Positions 33,442 through 43,777 of a DNA stretch of 50,301 bases are shown here, piece by piece. Source of the stretch: Mycobacterium simulans (lineage in GTDB: Bacteria; Actinomycetota; Actinomycetes; Mycobacteriales; Mycobacteriaceae). Numbering within the stretch: the first letter of the stretch is position 1; each line of letters begins with the position of its first letter. The stretch covers positions 1-50,301 of the forward strand of contig NZ_OCVX01000004.1 in assembly GCF_900232995.1 (NCBI RefSeq), read 5' to 3'. The notes below the pieces were generated by a model. That model did not search any database. It saw only the letters and a list, made by a program, of their open reading frames with translations, and was not told where the DNA came from. A program made the translations under genes and the position numbers.

Positions 33442-35121
33442 TTAGCGGAACGCGGCTTCTCGATCGGCGGCCGCTTCCACCTCAGCCAGCAGGCTGAGCC
33501 TGATGGCAAGTCCGAGAGTGAATTGGTTCTCCGGTTCACGTACGTCCAGACCAATCGTGCGGGAGATTCGGTCGAGTTTGGCCAGCGTGGTGTTGCGATG
33601 GACGTTGAGTCCACGTGCTGTGGCGTTGACGTTGCCGCCGTGGGCCAGATAATTGGTCAGTGTCTCCAGCAGGTTGGGGCCCGACCGCAGCGGCTCGATA
33701 ACCTCCTGAACCAGTTGCCGGCTGGTCTCGGTGTCGGCGATCTCGGTCAGTACGGTGAGGCTGCGCAGTTCCTCGTAGGAGATGGCGGAGGTGCGGCGAA
33801 GCCGACGGGCGATGCCCAACGCGATGCGGGCCTCGCGGTAGCTGTCTGAGACCTTGGCGGCGTTGGGGGCGGGCCGTCCGTAGGCGACGGCCACCGCGGT
33901 GCGGCACCGCCGCTCGAGTTCGGTGCACATTTCCTGTGCGAAATCGGCCATTTGGCGCCCCATTGCCGCGTCGTCGCCATTGCGCAGCGCACGGATCACC
34001 ACCAAGACGTCGCCGATGACGGTCGCGTCGGTTCGTGCTGAGCACTCCGGGGAGATGCCGGCGGCGTATCGGGCCAACCGGATCATGCCGGCCACCGGAT
34101 TGTCCACCGGGTGCGGGAGCACGCCATGGGCGACGAAAACCGCGAACGGCGAGTCGATGTCGATCTCGTGGTGGTCGGCACGTGCTCGCAGCTCTTGCTC
34201 GTTGCAGAAGCTGCCGTGCACCAGAGCCTGGATGAAGTCGCCGCGGGCGCGCTCTTCCGCCTCATCGACGCTGTGCTGGCGCAGCATCTCCGAGCCGATG
34301 ATCGCGGTCGCCTGCTCGGTCACGATGCGGTGACGGAAGAGATCTTGAGCGCTCAAGGTGGCGAACGGCACGAGGACCACCACCCAGCCGTGGAATGTCT
34401 TGCCGTGCTGGATGGCGCTGGCAATGCACGTCCACACCCCGCTGTGCGGCCCGGCCACTGGGTCCACGCGAGTTTCATGCCCGCTCGCACGCTGGGCGGC
34501 GGGCACACCGGTTGCCAGGATGCGGCGCACCGAGTCGGACAACACCTTGACCGCGTCGGCGCCAAGTCCGTTGTGCGCGACCACCTGTCCGCGGGCGTTG
34601 AGCGCCATTGCGGGGTTTCGAGCGAGGTTGGACACCTCCCGGACGAGGAGCTGCAGGCCCGCGCCGCGGTGGAAGAGTCCGGCCAGCGAATCGTGTACGT
34701 GGGTCGAGTAGCGCATGGCCTGCAATTCCTGGCTCAGGGTGCGTTCCGCGAGTAAGCGATTGAGCGCCGCAAAACCCACGGGCAAGTCCAACTCAATGAT
34801 CACCAGTCCAGCCGGCAGCCCGGCGCGTGGAAAGTCTGCTGGGATTGAACCGTCCACCACCAGCAGGGTGGCGCCTCGGCTGGCTATAGCGGTCAGCATG
34901 GTGCTGTTGGCTAGCAAGGCTTCGGGGCGTGCGTACAACGCGACGGCGTCGAGTGGATCCGGCCGAGGGGGCACTTCGGTCAGCGGCAGCATCCAGGTCA
35001 ACTCACGGTCGAGTTTGTCGGCACCGGCCACCACACGAGCGCCAGACATCAGCGGTTCATCCAGCAGTCTCCGAATCGTCAATCGATAGTCCTCGCCTAC
35101 ATTTGGATGCGCTGCTGTCAT
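33442..35121 (-). CDS. PucR-family transcriptional regulator
   Basis: The 559-aa protein has an N-terminal purine-catabolism regulator domain (LLDEPLMSGARVVAG... VPPRPDPLDAVALYARPEALL), a central GAF-like region and the CdaR C-terminal domain. The latter ends with the PucR helix-turn-helix (GGNVNATARGLNVHRNTTLAKL). PucR regulators usually sense a catabolite and activate nearby genes. The palindrome 46-69 bases upstream of its start suggests autoregulation. It may control the esterase or the mmpS operon, which lie on either side. Confidence 0.85.
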   Translation of the reverse strand: MTAAHPNVGEDYRLTIRRLLDEPLMSGARVVAGADKLDRELTWMLPLTEVPPRPDPLDAVALYARPEALLANSTMLTAIASRGATLLVVDGSIPADFPRAGLPAGLVIIELDLPVGFAALNRLLAERTLSQELQAMRYSTHVHDSLAGLFHRGAGLQLLVREVSNLARNPAMALNARGQVVAHNGLGADAVKVLSDSVRRILATGVPAAQRASGHETRVDPVAGPHSGVWTCIASAIQHGKTFHGWVVVLVPFATLSAQDLFRHRIVTEQATAIIGSEMLRQHSVDEAEERARGDFIQALVHGSFCNEQELRARADHHEIDIDSPFAVFVAHGVLPHPVDNPVAGMIRLARYAAGISPECSARTDATVIGDVLVVIRALRNGDDAAMGRQMADFAQEMCTELERRCRTAVAVAYGRPAPNAAKVSDSYREARIALGIARRLRRTSAISYEELRSLTVLTEIADTETSRQLVQEVIEPLRSGPNLLETLTNYLAHGGNVNATARGLNVHRNTTLAKLDRISRTIGLDVREPENQFTLGLAIRLSLLAEVEAAADREAAFR

Positions 35122-35542
35122 GTCAAACCTGTGCTGTTCTCCGTTCGGATGGACACGCTCGCGGTCAATAAATCGAATACACCGATTTATGTGCCGGCAC
35201 TATGTGCAGGTTGACCCACCTATCCGCCGGATTGTGGGCATTGTGGCTGTGCCACGGTGCGCATACGCGCTGGTAGACATCTCCGGTGAATCCACCTTTG
35301 TCCTGGTTTGTCCTGCGGAAACACTGGAGAATTCCCATGGATCAGATCCGCCAGATCACCGTTGAGGTGAGCCGTCCCACTGGTAGCGGCGGGTAAGAGA
35401 TGCTGCCTCAGCTACAACTCGAACATCGCGCAGCCGCTGGTCACAGCGGCTCGCTCGCGGCGGGACGGGTACGTTGCACCGCTCGAACCCGCAAACCTCG
35501 GCACGGCGACGTCGCGGGCCACCTCGGTGTGGAGGTGACGCC
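35122..35542. other. intergenic between pucR and mmpS
   Basis: About 420 bases. It holds the palindrome at 35168-35190 near pucR and the mmpS ribosome site. A tiny 19-codon frame (35337-35396) has no recognised homology and may be a leader. I see no other gene. It must contain the mmpS-mmpL-MFS promoter. Confidence 0.4.
35168..35190. promoter_or_regulatory. perfect 8-7-8 palindrome upstream of pucR
   Basis: ATAAATCG (35168-35175) and CGATTTAT (35183-35190) are perfectly inverted with a 7-base spacer. It lies 46-69 bases upstream of the PucR ATG, which suits an autoregulatory operator. It could also reach the opposite mmpS promoter. Confidence 0.55.
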
Positions 35543-35986
35543 GTGATGACGCTGGTCTTCAAGCTGCTGGTGCGGCTGTGGATTCCGCTGGTGGTTCTCA
35601 TTGTGGTTGCTGTAGCGGGATTCACGGTGTCACGAATTCACGGTTTCTTCGGGTCAGAAAAGCGTGCTGCATACAGGGACGGTAAGAGTGACGAGACCAA
35701 GCCGTTCAACCCCAAGCGCCTGGTCTACGAGATCTTTGGCCAACCAGGAACGGTCGCAGACATCAACTATCTCGACGTCAATGCAGATCCGACGCAAGTT
35801 AATGGAGTCCAGTTGCCGTGGACGCTGAAGATCACATCGGACCTGCCGTCACTCCCGGGAAGCATCGTGGCCCAGGGTAATAGTGACCAGATCGGCTGCC
35901 GCATAACCATCGACGGCGTTGTCAAAGTGGAAAGAATTTCCAATGAAGTCAACGCTTATACATTCTGCGTAGTGAAATCATCATGA
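35543..35986 (+). CDS. MmpS-family membrane protein
   Basis: The 147-aa protein has one N-terminal transmembrane helix (LWIPLVVLIVVAVAGFTVSRI) and a beta-rich extracytoplasmic domain with the MmpS pattern (KRLVYEIFGQPGTVADINYLDVNADP; LPWTLKI; GSIVAQGNSDQIGCRI). MmpS proteins assist MmpL transporters in lipid or siderophore export. GTG 35543 has GGAGG 7 bases upstream; ATG 35546 is alternative. The stop overlaps the mmpL start by ATGA, so the pair is translationally coupled. Confidence 0.9.
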   Translation: MMTLVFKLLVRLWIPLVVLIVVAVAGFTVSRIHGFFGSEKRAAYRDGKSDETKPFNPKRLVYEIFGQPGTVADINYLDVNADPTQVNGVQLPWTLKITSDLPSLPGSIVAQGNSDQIGCRITIDGVVKVERISNEVNAYTFCVVKSS

Positions 35987-38895
35987 ACAACAATTCGACG
36001 GTCAGCCACAACACCAAATCGTTCATCCCGCGGACGATTCGCAAACTTTCGGTACCCATTATCCTAGTTTGGCTCGGATTTGTTGTAGTTCTCACTTTAT
36101 TTGTTCCGTCGCTAGAGCAGGTCGGGCAGAAGAATTCAGTGTCACCTATTCCCGCCGATGCACCGTCAATGGTAGCGGCGAAAAAGATCGGTCACGCATT
36201 CAACGAATCCGACACGGACAATTCGGCGATGATCGTGTTGGAGGGTGACCAACCACTTGGCGATGATGCGCACAAGTACTATGACCATCTGATACGCGAC
36301 CTAAAAGCCGACACGACGCATGTCCAGCATGTCCAAGACTTCTGGGGAGATCCGCTCACTGCCGAGGGAGCTCAAAGTCCCGACGGTAAGGCCACGTATG
36401 TTCAAATAAACCTTGCCGGAGCTCCCGGTTCACCCCTGGCGAACGAATCCATAAAATCAGTGCGGCACATCGTGGACCGCATATCCCCACCACCCGGGGT
36501 CAGAGCCTACCTCACAGGCCCATCAGCGATCGTCGCCGATCTGAATGAGACGGGCGATAAATCGATGGCCAAGGTTACAGCACTCAGCATCCTGGTGGTT
36601 TTTGTGATGCTTCTGCTGGTCTACCGGTCACTGGTCACCGTGATAATTCTGCTGCTCACGGTTGGCATCGAATTGACCGCTGCCCGCGGTGTTGTCGCCT
36701 TTCTCGGGAATCACAATATTATTGAGCTTTCGACTTTCTCGGTGAATCTGTTGACCACAATGGTGATCGCGGCCGGAACGGACTATGGGATATTCCTCAT
36801 GGGCCGCTACCAAGAGGCCCGTCAGGCCGGAGAAGATCGCGAAACGGCCTATTACACCACCTACCATGGGGTCGCTCACGTTATCTTGGGCTCTGGTTTG
36901 ACTATCGCTGGGGCAATGGGTTGCCTCGGCTTCACGCGGCTGCCGTACTTCCATAGCATGGGCGCCCCTAGCGCGGCGGGCATGGTCGTTGTGGTCGCCG
37001 TGGTCCTGACGCTGGGTCCGGCAGTTCTCACCGTCGGCAGTCGCTTCGGTCTGTTAGATCGCAAGCGGAAGATCAAGACACGGGGATGGCGGCGGGTCGG
37101 TACGGCGGTTGTTCGATGGCCAGGGCCCATCCTCGCCGCGTCATGCGCCATTACCCTCGTCGGCCTATTGGCACTGCCAGGCTATAGAACAAACTATGAC
37201 GACCGGAAATATATGCCGCAGTTTATTCCGGCAAATGTCGGATTTGCGGCGGCGGAACGGCATTTTTCCACTGCTCGTATGAAACCTGACATTTTGATGA
37301 TCGAGACGGACCATGACTTGCGTAATTCAGCAGATTTTCTCGTCCTGGATAAATTAGCCAAGGGGATCTTTCATGTACCGGGTATCTCTCGCGTTCAAGC
37401 GATAACTCGGCCTAATGGAAAGCCGATTGAGCATTCGTCGATACCTTTTCAGATGAGCATGCAAAATGCCAGTCAGCTACAGACCATGAAATACCAGCGC
37501 GACCGTGTGAACGATATGCTAACACAGGCCGACGAGTTGTCTAAGTCAATCGCGCTCATGAAGCGCACGTATGAGCTGATGTCGCAGATGGCTGCCAATA
37601 CTCACCGGATGGTAGGCGATACCGCCGAGATGAAAGAAATCACCGACGAGTTGCGCGATCATATTGCAGATTTCGAAGATACTTGGCGGCCGATTCGTAG
37701 TTATTTCTACTGGGAAAAACATTGCTATGACATCCCAATCTGTTGGTCGTTGCGCTCGATATTCGATGGGCTTGACGGGGTGGATCAGATCAGTGAGAAG
37801 ATGAATCAGCTGTTGGGCGAGCTGCGAACTATGGATCGGCTTATGCCAGAAATGGTCGCAACGCTCCCACCCATGATCGAATCTATGGAAAGCATGCGGA
37901 CGATGATGCTGACCATGCATAGCACTATGGCCGGCATGTACGATCAAATGGCCGAAAACAGCGAGAACGCCACTGCGATGGGGAAGGCTTTCGACGCCTC
38001 TCGGAACGACGACTCGTTCTATCTTCCCCCTGAGGTCTTCAACAACGCCGACTTCAAGCGGGGTATGAAGGTGTTCCTTTCGTCGGACGGAAAGGATGCC
38101 CGCTTCATCATTTCGCACAGGGGAGATCCTGAAACGCCCGAAGGTGTGCAGAGTATCGACAGGATTCGGACAGCGGCGGAGGAAGCGCTCAAAGGAACTC
38201 CATTGGAGGACGCAAAAATCTATATTGCAGGTACTGCGGCCGTTTATAATGACATTTCTAATGCCGATAAGTACGATCTGTTGATCGCGGCAATTTCCTC
38301 GCTGTGTCTCATTTTCATCATCATGCTGCTAATCACGCGAGGGTTGATTGCCGCTCTTGTTATTGTGGGCACCGTTGCCATTTCGCTGGGCGCATCCTTT
38401 GGGTTGTCCGTGCTCCTATGGCAGCATATTTTGCATATCGAATTGCACTGGCTAGTTCTCGCGATGTCGGTGATCTGTCTCCTGGCCGTGGGCTCTGACT
38501 ACAACCTGCTCCTGGTCGCCCGTTTCAAACAGGAAATACATGCGGGATTCAATACCGGCATTATCCGGGCCATGGGCGGCACTGGCAAAGTTGTGACATC
38601 GGCCGGTCTGCTATTTGCGGCAACGATGGGAACAATGGCTATCAGTGATCTGCGCATTGTTGGTCAAGTGGGCACCACGATTGCTATGGGGTTGCTATTC
38701 GATACGCTGATCGTCCGCTCATTCATGACGCCGACGATTGCGGCGCTATTGGGACGCTGGTTCTGGTGGCCAATGCGAGTTCGGCCCCGGCCCACCCTCG
38801 CCCGCTCCCGGTCAGACGGCCCCGAGCCCGAACAGGAGCCCGGACCCCGCCATCGTGATCTTTCTGGATCCGGGCTTTCCGCGGCTGTGGTCTAG
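35983..38895 (+). CDS. MmpL-family RND transporter (MmpL4/5-like, with coiled-coil domain)
   Basis: The 970-aa RND protein has two sets of membrane helices and two porter domains. Asp-Tyr proton-relay pairs are present (AAGTDYGIFLMGRY and AVGSDYNLLLVARF). The second porter domain carries a long helical hairpin (about residues 500-670, rich in Met) with two cysteines around ICW (CYDIPICW), as in MmpL4 and MmpL5. That type exports siderophores or glycolipids. Codon use looks less GC-rich than the neighbours. MmpS precedes it by overlap and the MFS gene follows at 5 bases. Confidence 0.9.
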   Translation: MNNNSTVSHNTKSFIPRTIRKLSVPIILVWLGFVVVLTLFVPSLEQVGQKNSVSPIPADAPSMVAAKKIGHAFNESDTDNSAMIVLEGDQPLGDDAHKYYDHLIRDLKADTTHVQHVQDFWGDPLTAEGAQSPDGKATYVQINLAGAPGSPLANESIKSVRHIVDRISPPPGVRAYLTGPSAIVADLNETGDKSMAKVTALSILVVFVMLLLVYRSLVTVIILLLTVGIELTAARGVVAFLGNHNIIELSTFSVNLLTTMVIAAGTDYGIFLMGRYQEARQAGEDRETAYYTTYHGVAHVILGSGLTIAGAMGCLGFTRLPYFHSMGAPSAAGMVVVVAVVLTLGPAVLTVGSRFGLLDRKRKIKTRGWRRVGTAVVRWPGPILAASCAITLVGLLALPGYRTNYDDRKYMPQFIPANVGFAAAERHFSTARMKPDILMIETDHDLRNSADFLVLDKLAKGIFHVPGISRVQAITRPNGKPIEHSSIPFQMSMQNASQLQTMKYQRDRVNDMLTQADELSKSIALMKRTYELMSQMAANTHRMVGDTAEMKEITDELRDHIADFEDTWRPIRSYFYWEKHCYDIPICWSLRSIFDGLDGVDQISEKMNQLLGELRTMDRLMPEMVATLPPMIESMESMRTMMLTMHSTMAGMYDQMAENSENATAMGKAFDASRNDDSFYLPPEVFNNADFKRGMKVFLSSDGKDARFIISHRGDPETPEGVQSIDRIRTAAEEALKGTPLEDAKIYIAGTAAVYNDISNADKYDLLIAAISSLCLIFIIMLLITRGLIAALVIVGTVAISLGASFGLSVLLWQHILHIELHWLVLAMSVICLLAVGSDYNLLLVARFKQEIHAGFNTGIIRAMGGTGKVVTSAGLLFAATMGTMAISDLRIVGQVGTTIAMGLLFDTLIVRSFMTPTIAALLGRWFWWPMRVRPRPTLARSRSDGPEPEQEPGPRHRDLSGSGLSAAVV

Positions 38896-38900
38896 GGCGG

Positions 38901-40541
38901 ATGTCAGTGGAAAGCCGTGTAGATCACCCCGGACCGTCGGAAACGCTGACTCGGTCGGAGGTCGTATCAAAGCCGAGCGAACCCGACGGTGGAGCATCGC
39001 AGGTCGAAGAACGCGGCTATCCTGAGAAGCTCGACGGCCGCCTGCTCCGGATCGCAGGCGTGTGTGTGCTGGCCTCGATGACCCAGAGTATGGATGCCAC
39101 GGTCGTCAGCGTCGCTCAGCGGACGTTTGTCACGGCATTCGGGTCCACTCAGGCCTTCGTGGCGTGGACCATGACTGCCTATATGTTGGCGATGGCCACC
39201 GTGACCCCACTAGCAGGTTGGGCCTCCGACCGCTTTGGTACCAAACGAGTCTTTATGGGCTCGGTGCTGGCGTTCAATGTGGGGTCTTTCCTGTGCGCGT
39301 TGGCCCCAAACATGATGCTGCTCATCGTGTTTCGCGTGGTGCAGGGCCTCGGCGGCGGCTTCCTGATTCCTCTGGTCCTCACCATATTCACCCGCGAGGC
39401 CGGGCCTGGGCGGCTCGGCCGCTTGATGGCGGTGCTCGGCATTCCGATGGTGCTCGGCCCGATTTGCGGGCCAGTCCTGGGTGGTTGGCTCATAGACTCC
39501 TTTGGCTGGGAGTGGACGTTCTGGATCAATCTGCCCAACGGGTTGACCACGTTGATCCTCGCGGCGATCGTGCTCCCGAATGATCGGCCGAAAGCGTCCG
39601 AACCCTTTGACTTTGTGGGCATGTTGCTACTGTCGCCCGGTTTGGCGATGTTCTTGTATGGGGTGTCATCCATCCCGGACCGAGGCACGATGGCCAATTC
39701 CCATGTGTGGGTACCGGCGGTCATCGGCTTGCTGCTGATCATCGGATTCGTCGTTCACGCCCTCTACCGCACCAAGCACCCCCTGATCGACCTGCGTTTG
39801 TTCACTAATCGTGTGCTCAGACTTGCCATTTCAGTGATGTTTATATATGGCGTCGGCTACGCAGGCGTCGGGTTGCTTTTTCCGAGCTACTTTCAGGAGT
39901 TGCTGAATCACACGTCTGTGCAGGCTGGCATGGACATGGTCGTCATGGGATTGGGTGCCATGCTGGCGATACCGTTCGCTGGGATGATCGTGGATAGACG
40001 GGGTCCTGGCACGATCGTGGTGGTCGGATGTTCGGTGATCACCGGGGGCATGGCCCTATTCGCGTTCGGGGTGGCCGTGTATCCGCATTACTTGCCTACA
40101 TTGCTTGTGGCACTGGGGATCATTGGTATGGGGGCGGGCTGCACCGGCCTGCCTCTCTCCGCGGCCGCTGTCCAGACCCTTGCCCGGCATCAGCTCGCGA
40201 CGGGCTCGACGCTGCTCAGCGTCGGTCAGCAGCTAGCGGCGTCGATAGGCGCCGCTCTGATGTCAGTGATCCTGACAAGTCAATTCAATCGCAGCGAAAA
40301 CATTTCCGGTGCGCACAAGATTGCGGCGCTGCAGGAGGAGTGTGCTCGGCGTGGCGTGCCAATTGACCCGTCGAGGTTGCCACGAGCGGCCCGCAATCCC
40401 GACTTCGCCGGCAACCTGCTGCACGATCTGTCACACGCCTATTCCGTCGTCTTCTTCGTCGCCGTCGGTCTGATGGCGTCTATGTGGATACCCGCGGTGA
40501 TGCTCGCCAGGGCGACCAAAGCCCGGAGTGGACGGGACTAG
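38901..40541 (+). CDS. DHA2-family MFS efflux transporter (14-TM)
   Basis: The 546-aa protein has about fourteen membrane helices and MFS motifs of the EmrB/QacA group (MTQSMDATVVSVAQR; GWASDRFGTKRVF; LGIPMVLGPICGPVLGGWL). Its N-terminus (about residues 1-45) is hydrophilic and probably cytoplasmic. Substrate unknown; coupling to mmpL by a 5-base gap suggests a shared lipid or drug export function. Confidence 0.85.
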   Translation: MSVESRVDHPGPSETLTRSEVVSKPSEPDGGASQVEERGYPEKLDGRLLRIAGVCVLASMTQSMDATVVSVAQRTFVTAFGSTQAFVAWTMTAYMLAMATVTPLAGWASDRFGTKRVFMGSVLAFNVGSFLCALAPNMMLLIVFRVVQGLGGGFLIPLVLTIFTREAGPGRLGRLMAVLGIPMVLGPICGPVLGGWLIDSFGWEWTFWINLPNGLTTLILAAIVLPNDRPKASEPFDFVGMLLLSPGLAMFLYGVSSIPDRGTMANSHVWVPAVIGLLLIIGFVVHALYRTKHPLIDLRLFTNRVLRLAISVMFIYGVGYAGVGLLFPSYFQELLNHTSVQAGMDMVVMGLGAMLAIPFAGMIVDRRGPGTIVVVGCSVITGGMALFAFGVAVYPHYLPTLLVALGIIGMGAGCTGLPLSAAAVQTLARHQLATGSTLLSVGQQLAASIGAALMSVILTSQFNRSENISGAHKIAALQEECARRGVPIDPSRLPRAARNPDFAGNLLHDLSHAYSVVFFVAVGLMASMWIPAVMLARATKARSGRD

Positions 40542-40559
40542 TTCAAACTCCGGAGAGAA

Positions 40560-42146
40560 ATGGATACGCAACTCTTTAAGGCGACCGAAGCCCTTCGAAA
40601 AGCGGTAACACAGTTGGAGTGGCTGAAGCGGCAGAACGATGCACTGATCGCGCGGTCCAACGAGCCGGTAGCTGTCGTAGGAATAGGGTGCCGGTATCCC
40701 GGCGGGGTGAATTCGGCGGGTGGGTTGTGGGACCTGGTGGCTCGCTATGGCGATGCGGTTTCGGAATTCCCCACCGATCGGGGTTGGGACCTGGAGGGGC
40801 TCTTTGATCCTGATCCGGACGCGGCGGGCAAGACGTACTGCCAGCAGGGCGGGTTTTTGTATGACGCCGCGGACTTTGATGCCAGGTTTTTCGGGATCGT
40901 CCCGGGTGAGGCGTTGGCGATGGATCCTCAGCAACGACTGCTGCTGGAGTGTTCGTGGGAGGCGTTGGAACACGCAGCCATTGATCCCGTGTCGCTGCGG
41001 GGCTCAGCCGCGGGTGTGTTTATCGGGATGATGAATCCCGAATACGGGATGGGGCAGGAACTGCAGGGGTTGGAAGGGTTGACCGGTTCGGAGGCCAGTG
41101 TGGCCTCGGGGCGTATCGCTTACACGTTGGGGTTGGAGGGCCCGGCGGTGTCAGTGGATACGGCGTGCTCGTCGTCGTTGGTGGCATTGCATTTAGCCTT
41201 GGCATCGTTGCGATCTGGGGAATGTGACGTGGTGTTGGCCGGTGGGGCGACGGTGCTGGCCACTCCGGCCATCTTCGTGGGTTTTTCGCGGCAGCGGGGC
41301 ATCGCGCCTGACGGGCGGTGTAAAGCGTTTGGCGCCAACGCTGATGGGGTGGGATGGGGCGAGGGCGTGGGAGTGTTAGTGCTGCAGCGGTTGTCGGATG
41401 CTCGCCGCGATGGGCGTTCGGTGTTAGCGCTAATCCGTGGCAGCGCAATCAATCAGGATGGGGCCAGCAACGGATTGACCGCACCTAATGGACCATCTCA
41501 ACAGCGGGTGATCCGTGCGGCGTTGGCTAACGCGGGGGTGTCGGCAGCCGAGGTCGACGTGGTAGAGGCTCATGGGACGGGTACGACGTTGGGCGATCCG
41601 ATTGAGGCCCAGGCACTGTTGGCTACTTACGGGCAAGACCGACCGCCGGAGCATCCGTTGTGGGTGGGGTCGATCAAGTCGAACATGGGCCACACCGCGG
41701 CGGCGGCGGGTGTCGCCGGGGTAATCAAGATGATCCAGGCAATGCGCCATGGGGTGATGCCGGCGACGTTGCACGTGGATGAACCGACACCACATGTGGA
41801 TTGGTCGTCCGGTCAGGTGCGTCTGCTTACCGAGTCCCGGCTCTGGCCGGCCGAGGATGGCCGCCCGCGGCGGGCGGGGGTGTCCTCGTTCGGGATTAGT
41901 GGCACCAATGCGCATGTGATCATTGAGCAGGCCCTGCCGGAGTTAGCCGAGGTTGAGTCGGTTTCCGAAGTGGGCTCCTCGGTGCTGCCGTGGGTGGTGT
42001 CGGGCAAGTCGGCGGCGGCGCTGGCGGCGCAGGCGGGACGGTTGTGGGCTTATGTGGATGCCGATAAGGGCTTGGCGCCAGTTGATGTGGGGTTCTCGTT
42101 GGCGGGTCGTGTCGTGGGACCATCGGCGCGTGGCTCCGTCATCTGA
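40560..42146 (+). pseudogene. type I PKS fragment: docking segment + ketosynthase only
   Basis: The 528-codon frame has a coiled-coil docking segment (ATEALRKAVTQLEWLKRQND) and a complete-looking ketosynthase with the active-site Cys in DTACSSSLVAL, HGTGTTLGDP and SNMGHTAAAAG, then VSSFGISGTNAHVI. It breaks off in the KS-AT linker after LPWVVSGKSAAAL...VDVGFSLAGR near 42108 and ends a few codons later at a stop. No AT, ACP or other PKS domains follow. It starts 18 bases after the MFS gene and is probably the remnant of a PKS for the exported lipid. A free-standing KS role is unlikely but possible. Confidence 0.8.
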
Positions 42147-43248
42147 GGCTTCCGCTCCTGGGACGTCTCGCCATCCCGCAGCTGGGTCGGCGCCGTCCTG
42201 GCCGCAGGTGCTTGGTCGATTGACCGACTTGTTCGGCAGCGGTGGTGCCGGAGGTGCCGGGGGCACCGGACTATCCAATGGCGGAGCTGGTGGGGCAGGT
42301 GGCTCGGGCGGTCTGTTCGGCAATGGCGGGGCCGGTGGCAACGGGGGCGTCAGCAGTGCCGCAATCGCGGGTGTTGGCGGGGCAGGCGGTTCGGCGGGTC
42401 TCTTTGGCGACGGCGGGGCTGGTGGAGCGGGCGGTCTTGGCGCACGTGAGGGAAGTTCCGGTGGGGACGGTGGCACCGGTGGTCGCGGCGGTCTGCTCTA
42501 TGGCTCCGGAGGTGTCGGAGGTGTGGGCGGCAACGGCCAGCCCGGCAATGGCGGGGCCGGCGGTGCCGGTGGTGACACCGGATTACTCGGGTCTGGTGGC
42601 GACGGAGGTAACGGCGGGAGCGGCGGCGAGGACGGCGGGAACGGCGGGAGGGGCGGCAACGGCGGGCTGCTGTTGGGTTTTGGCGGGACCGGCGGTGCCG
42701 GAGGTAATGGTCAGCCTTCCGCCGGCGGCGCCGGCGGTACTGGCGGAAGTGCGGGACTGTTTGGTTCTGGCGGGGCCGGTGGTATCGGTGGTGCGGGCTT
42801 CAGCATCGGCGGCGACGGTGGGGATGGCGGCCACGGCGGTGTGATCGTCGGTGATGGTGGTGACGCCGGCGCGGGCGGCGCCAGCGCAACCCTTGGCGGC
42901 AGTGGCGGCGCCGGCGGAGATGCGGGCTTCCTCTGGGGCTTTGGTGGGGTCGGTGGAGCCGGTGGGTCAGGCGGGTTCGCTGCGGTCGGGATGGGCGGCA
43001 ACGGCGGCAACGGCGGCAAGGGCGCGTTGTTCGGTAGCGGTGGCGATGGCGGCGCCGGTGGCGACGTTATTTTCGATCTGAGCACCGGGGGTAAAGGCGG
43101 GGATGGCGGTAGCGCCCACCTGGTGGGTGATGGCGGCAACGGTGGCAACGGTGGCAGCGCACCCTCGGAGTCCGGATACGGCGCCCCCGGTGCCGGCGGA
43201 AAAGGCGGGCTACTGCTGGGCGAAGACGGAGCGAATGGGCAGCCGTAG
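42130..43248 (+). pseudogene. headless PGRS tract
   Basis: About 370 codons of Gly-Gly-Ala/Gly-Gly-Asn-rich PGRS repeats (FGSGGAGGAGGTGL...) run in a frame different from the ketosynthase and end at a TAG. No PE domain precedes them; a GTG at 42130 would give a short non-PE leader. It looks like the 3' end of a PE_PGRS gene brought next to the PKS fragment by recombination. Without a PE/ESX-5 signal it should not be exported. Confidence 0.7.
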
Positions 43249-43489
43249 TCTTCTGCACAGGTCACGCAACGAGCCCCAGCGATGGTGGCCACCGTCGTGC
43301 TCAATGCCGATCCGGGCACGACCGATTTGGGTGAACGACATCAGGCGAGCGGCCAACTACCTAGCCCCGATGCCGCCCGGAGAAGTTCACGAGCCTGACC
43401 GTGGTCGGCGCGCCGGCCGGTCGCGACCGGCGAATCCGGTTGCTTCGCTGGCGCTTTCCCGCGCACGAGCTCGCGCGTCGCGATCATGC

Positions 43490-43720
43490 CGCCGGCCCAC
43501 ACCATTGCCGACCTGCAGCCCCAACTCGATGACTTCCTGACCTACTACAACACCATCCGATCCCACCGCACTACCGGGCGCGCCACGACCGCATCGATGC
43601 CGCCGGCGTCATCCCCCCTGCGCTACAACGGCCGCCTACACCACATCGGCCTGTCCAAACCGCGACTACCAACCCCGCGGCGTCAAATGCGGAAACTCGC
43701 CAGAAAACAGGCTCACGGTG
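43490..43720 (+). pseudogene. IS481-family transposase remnant
   Basis: The frame from 43486 gives HTIADLQPQLDDFLTYYNTIR, and later LRYNGRLHHIGLSK, both typical of the integrase C-terminus of mycobacterial IS481-like transposases. The intervening RHDRIDAAGVIP segment is in another frame; a six-C run near 43612-43617 accounts for the shift. The N-terminal two-thirds including the DDE core are missing. Confidence 0.7.
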
Positions 43721-43723
43721 TAA

Positions 43724-43764
43724 TCATGTCTCGGGACACCTGTCAACGATGTCCCGAGGCATGA
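43724..43764. repeat. near-perfect inverted repeat, probable IS481 terminal repeat
   Basis: TCATGTCTCGGGACA (43724-43738) and TGTCCCGAGGCATGA (43750-43764) pair at 14 of 15 positions across 11 bases. It immediately follows the transposase remnant and lies 13 bases from the tRNA CCA end (43778). The TGT-type ends suit an IS481-family terminal inverted repeat; it could also act as a terminator for the tRNA transcript. Confidence 0.55.
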
Positions 43765-43777
43765 CCTGCTACTTCTT

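Noticed and set aside
42238..43240. CRISPR-like array
   Set aside because: The repeats are the short irregular GGNGGN units of a PGRS tract, with no constant repeat-spacer length; no other array was seen.
42242..43319. Large Pro- or Val/Ala-rich frames opposite or out of frame to the PGRS tract
   Set aside because: GC-rich repeats keep all frames open; these are shadows of the Gly-rich frame.
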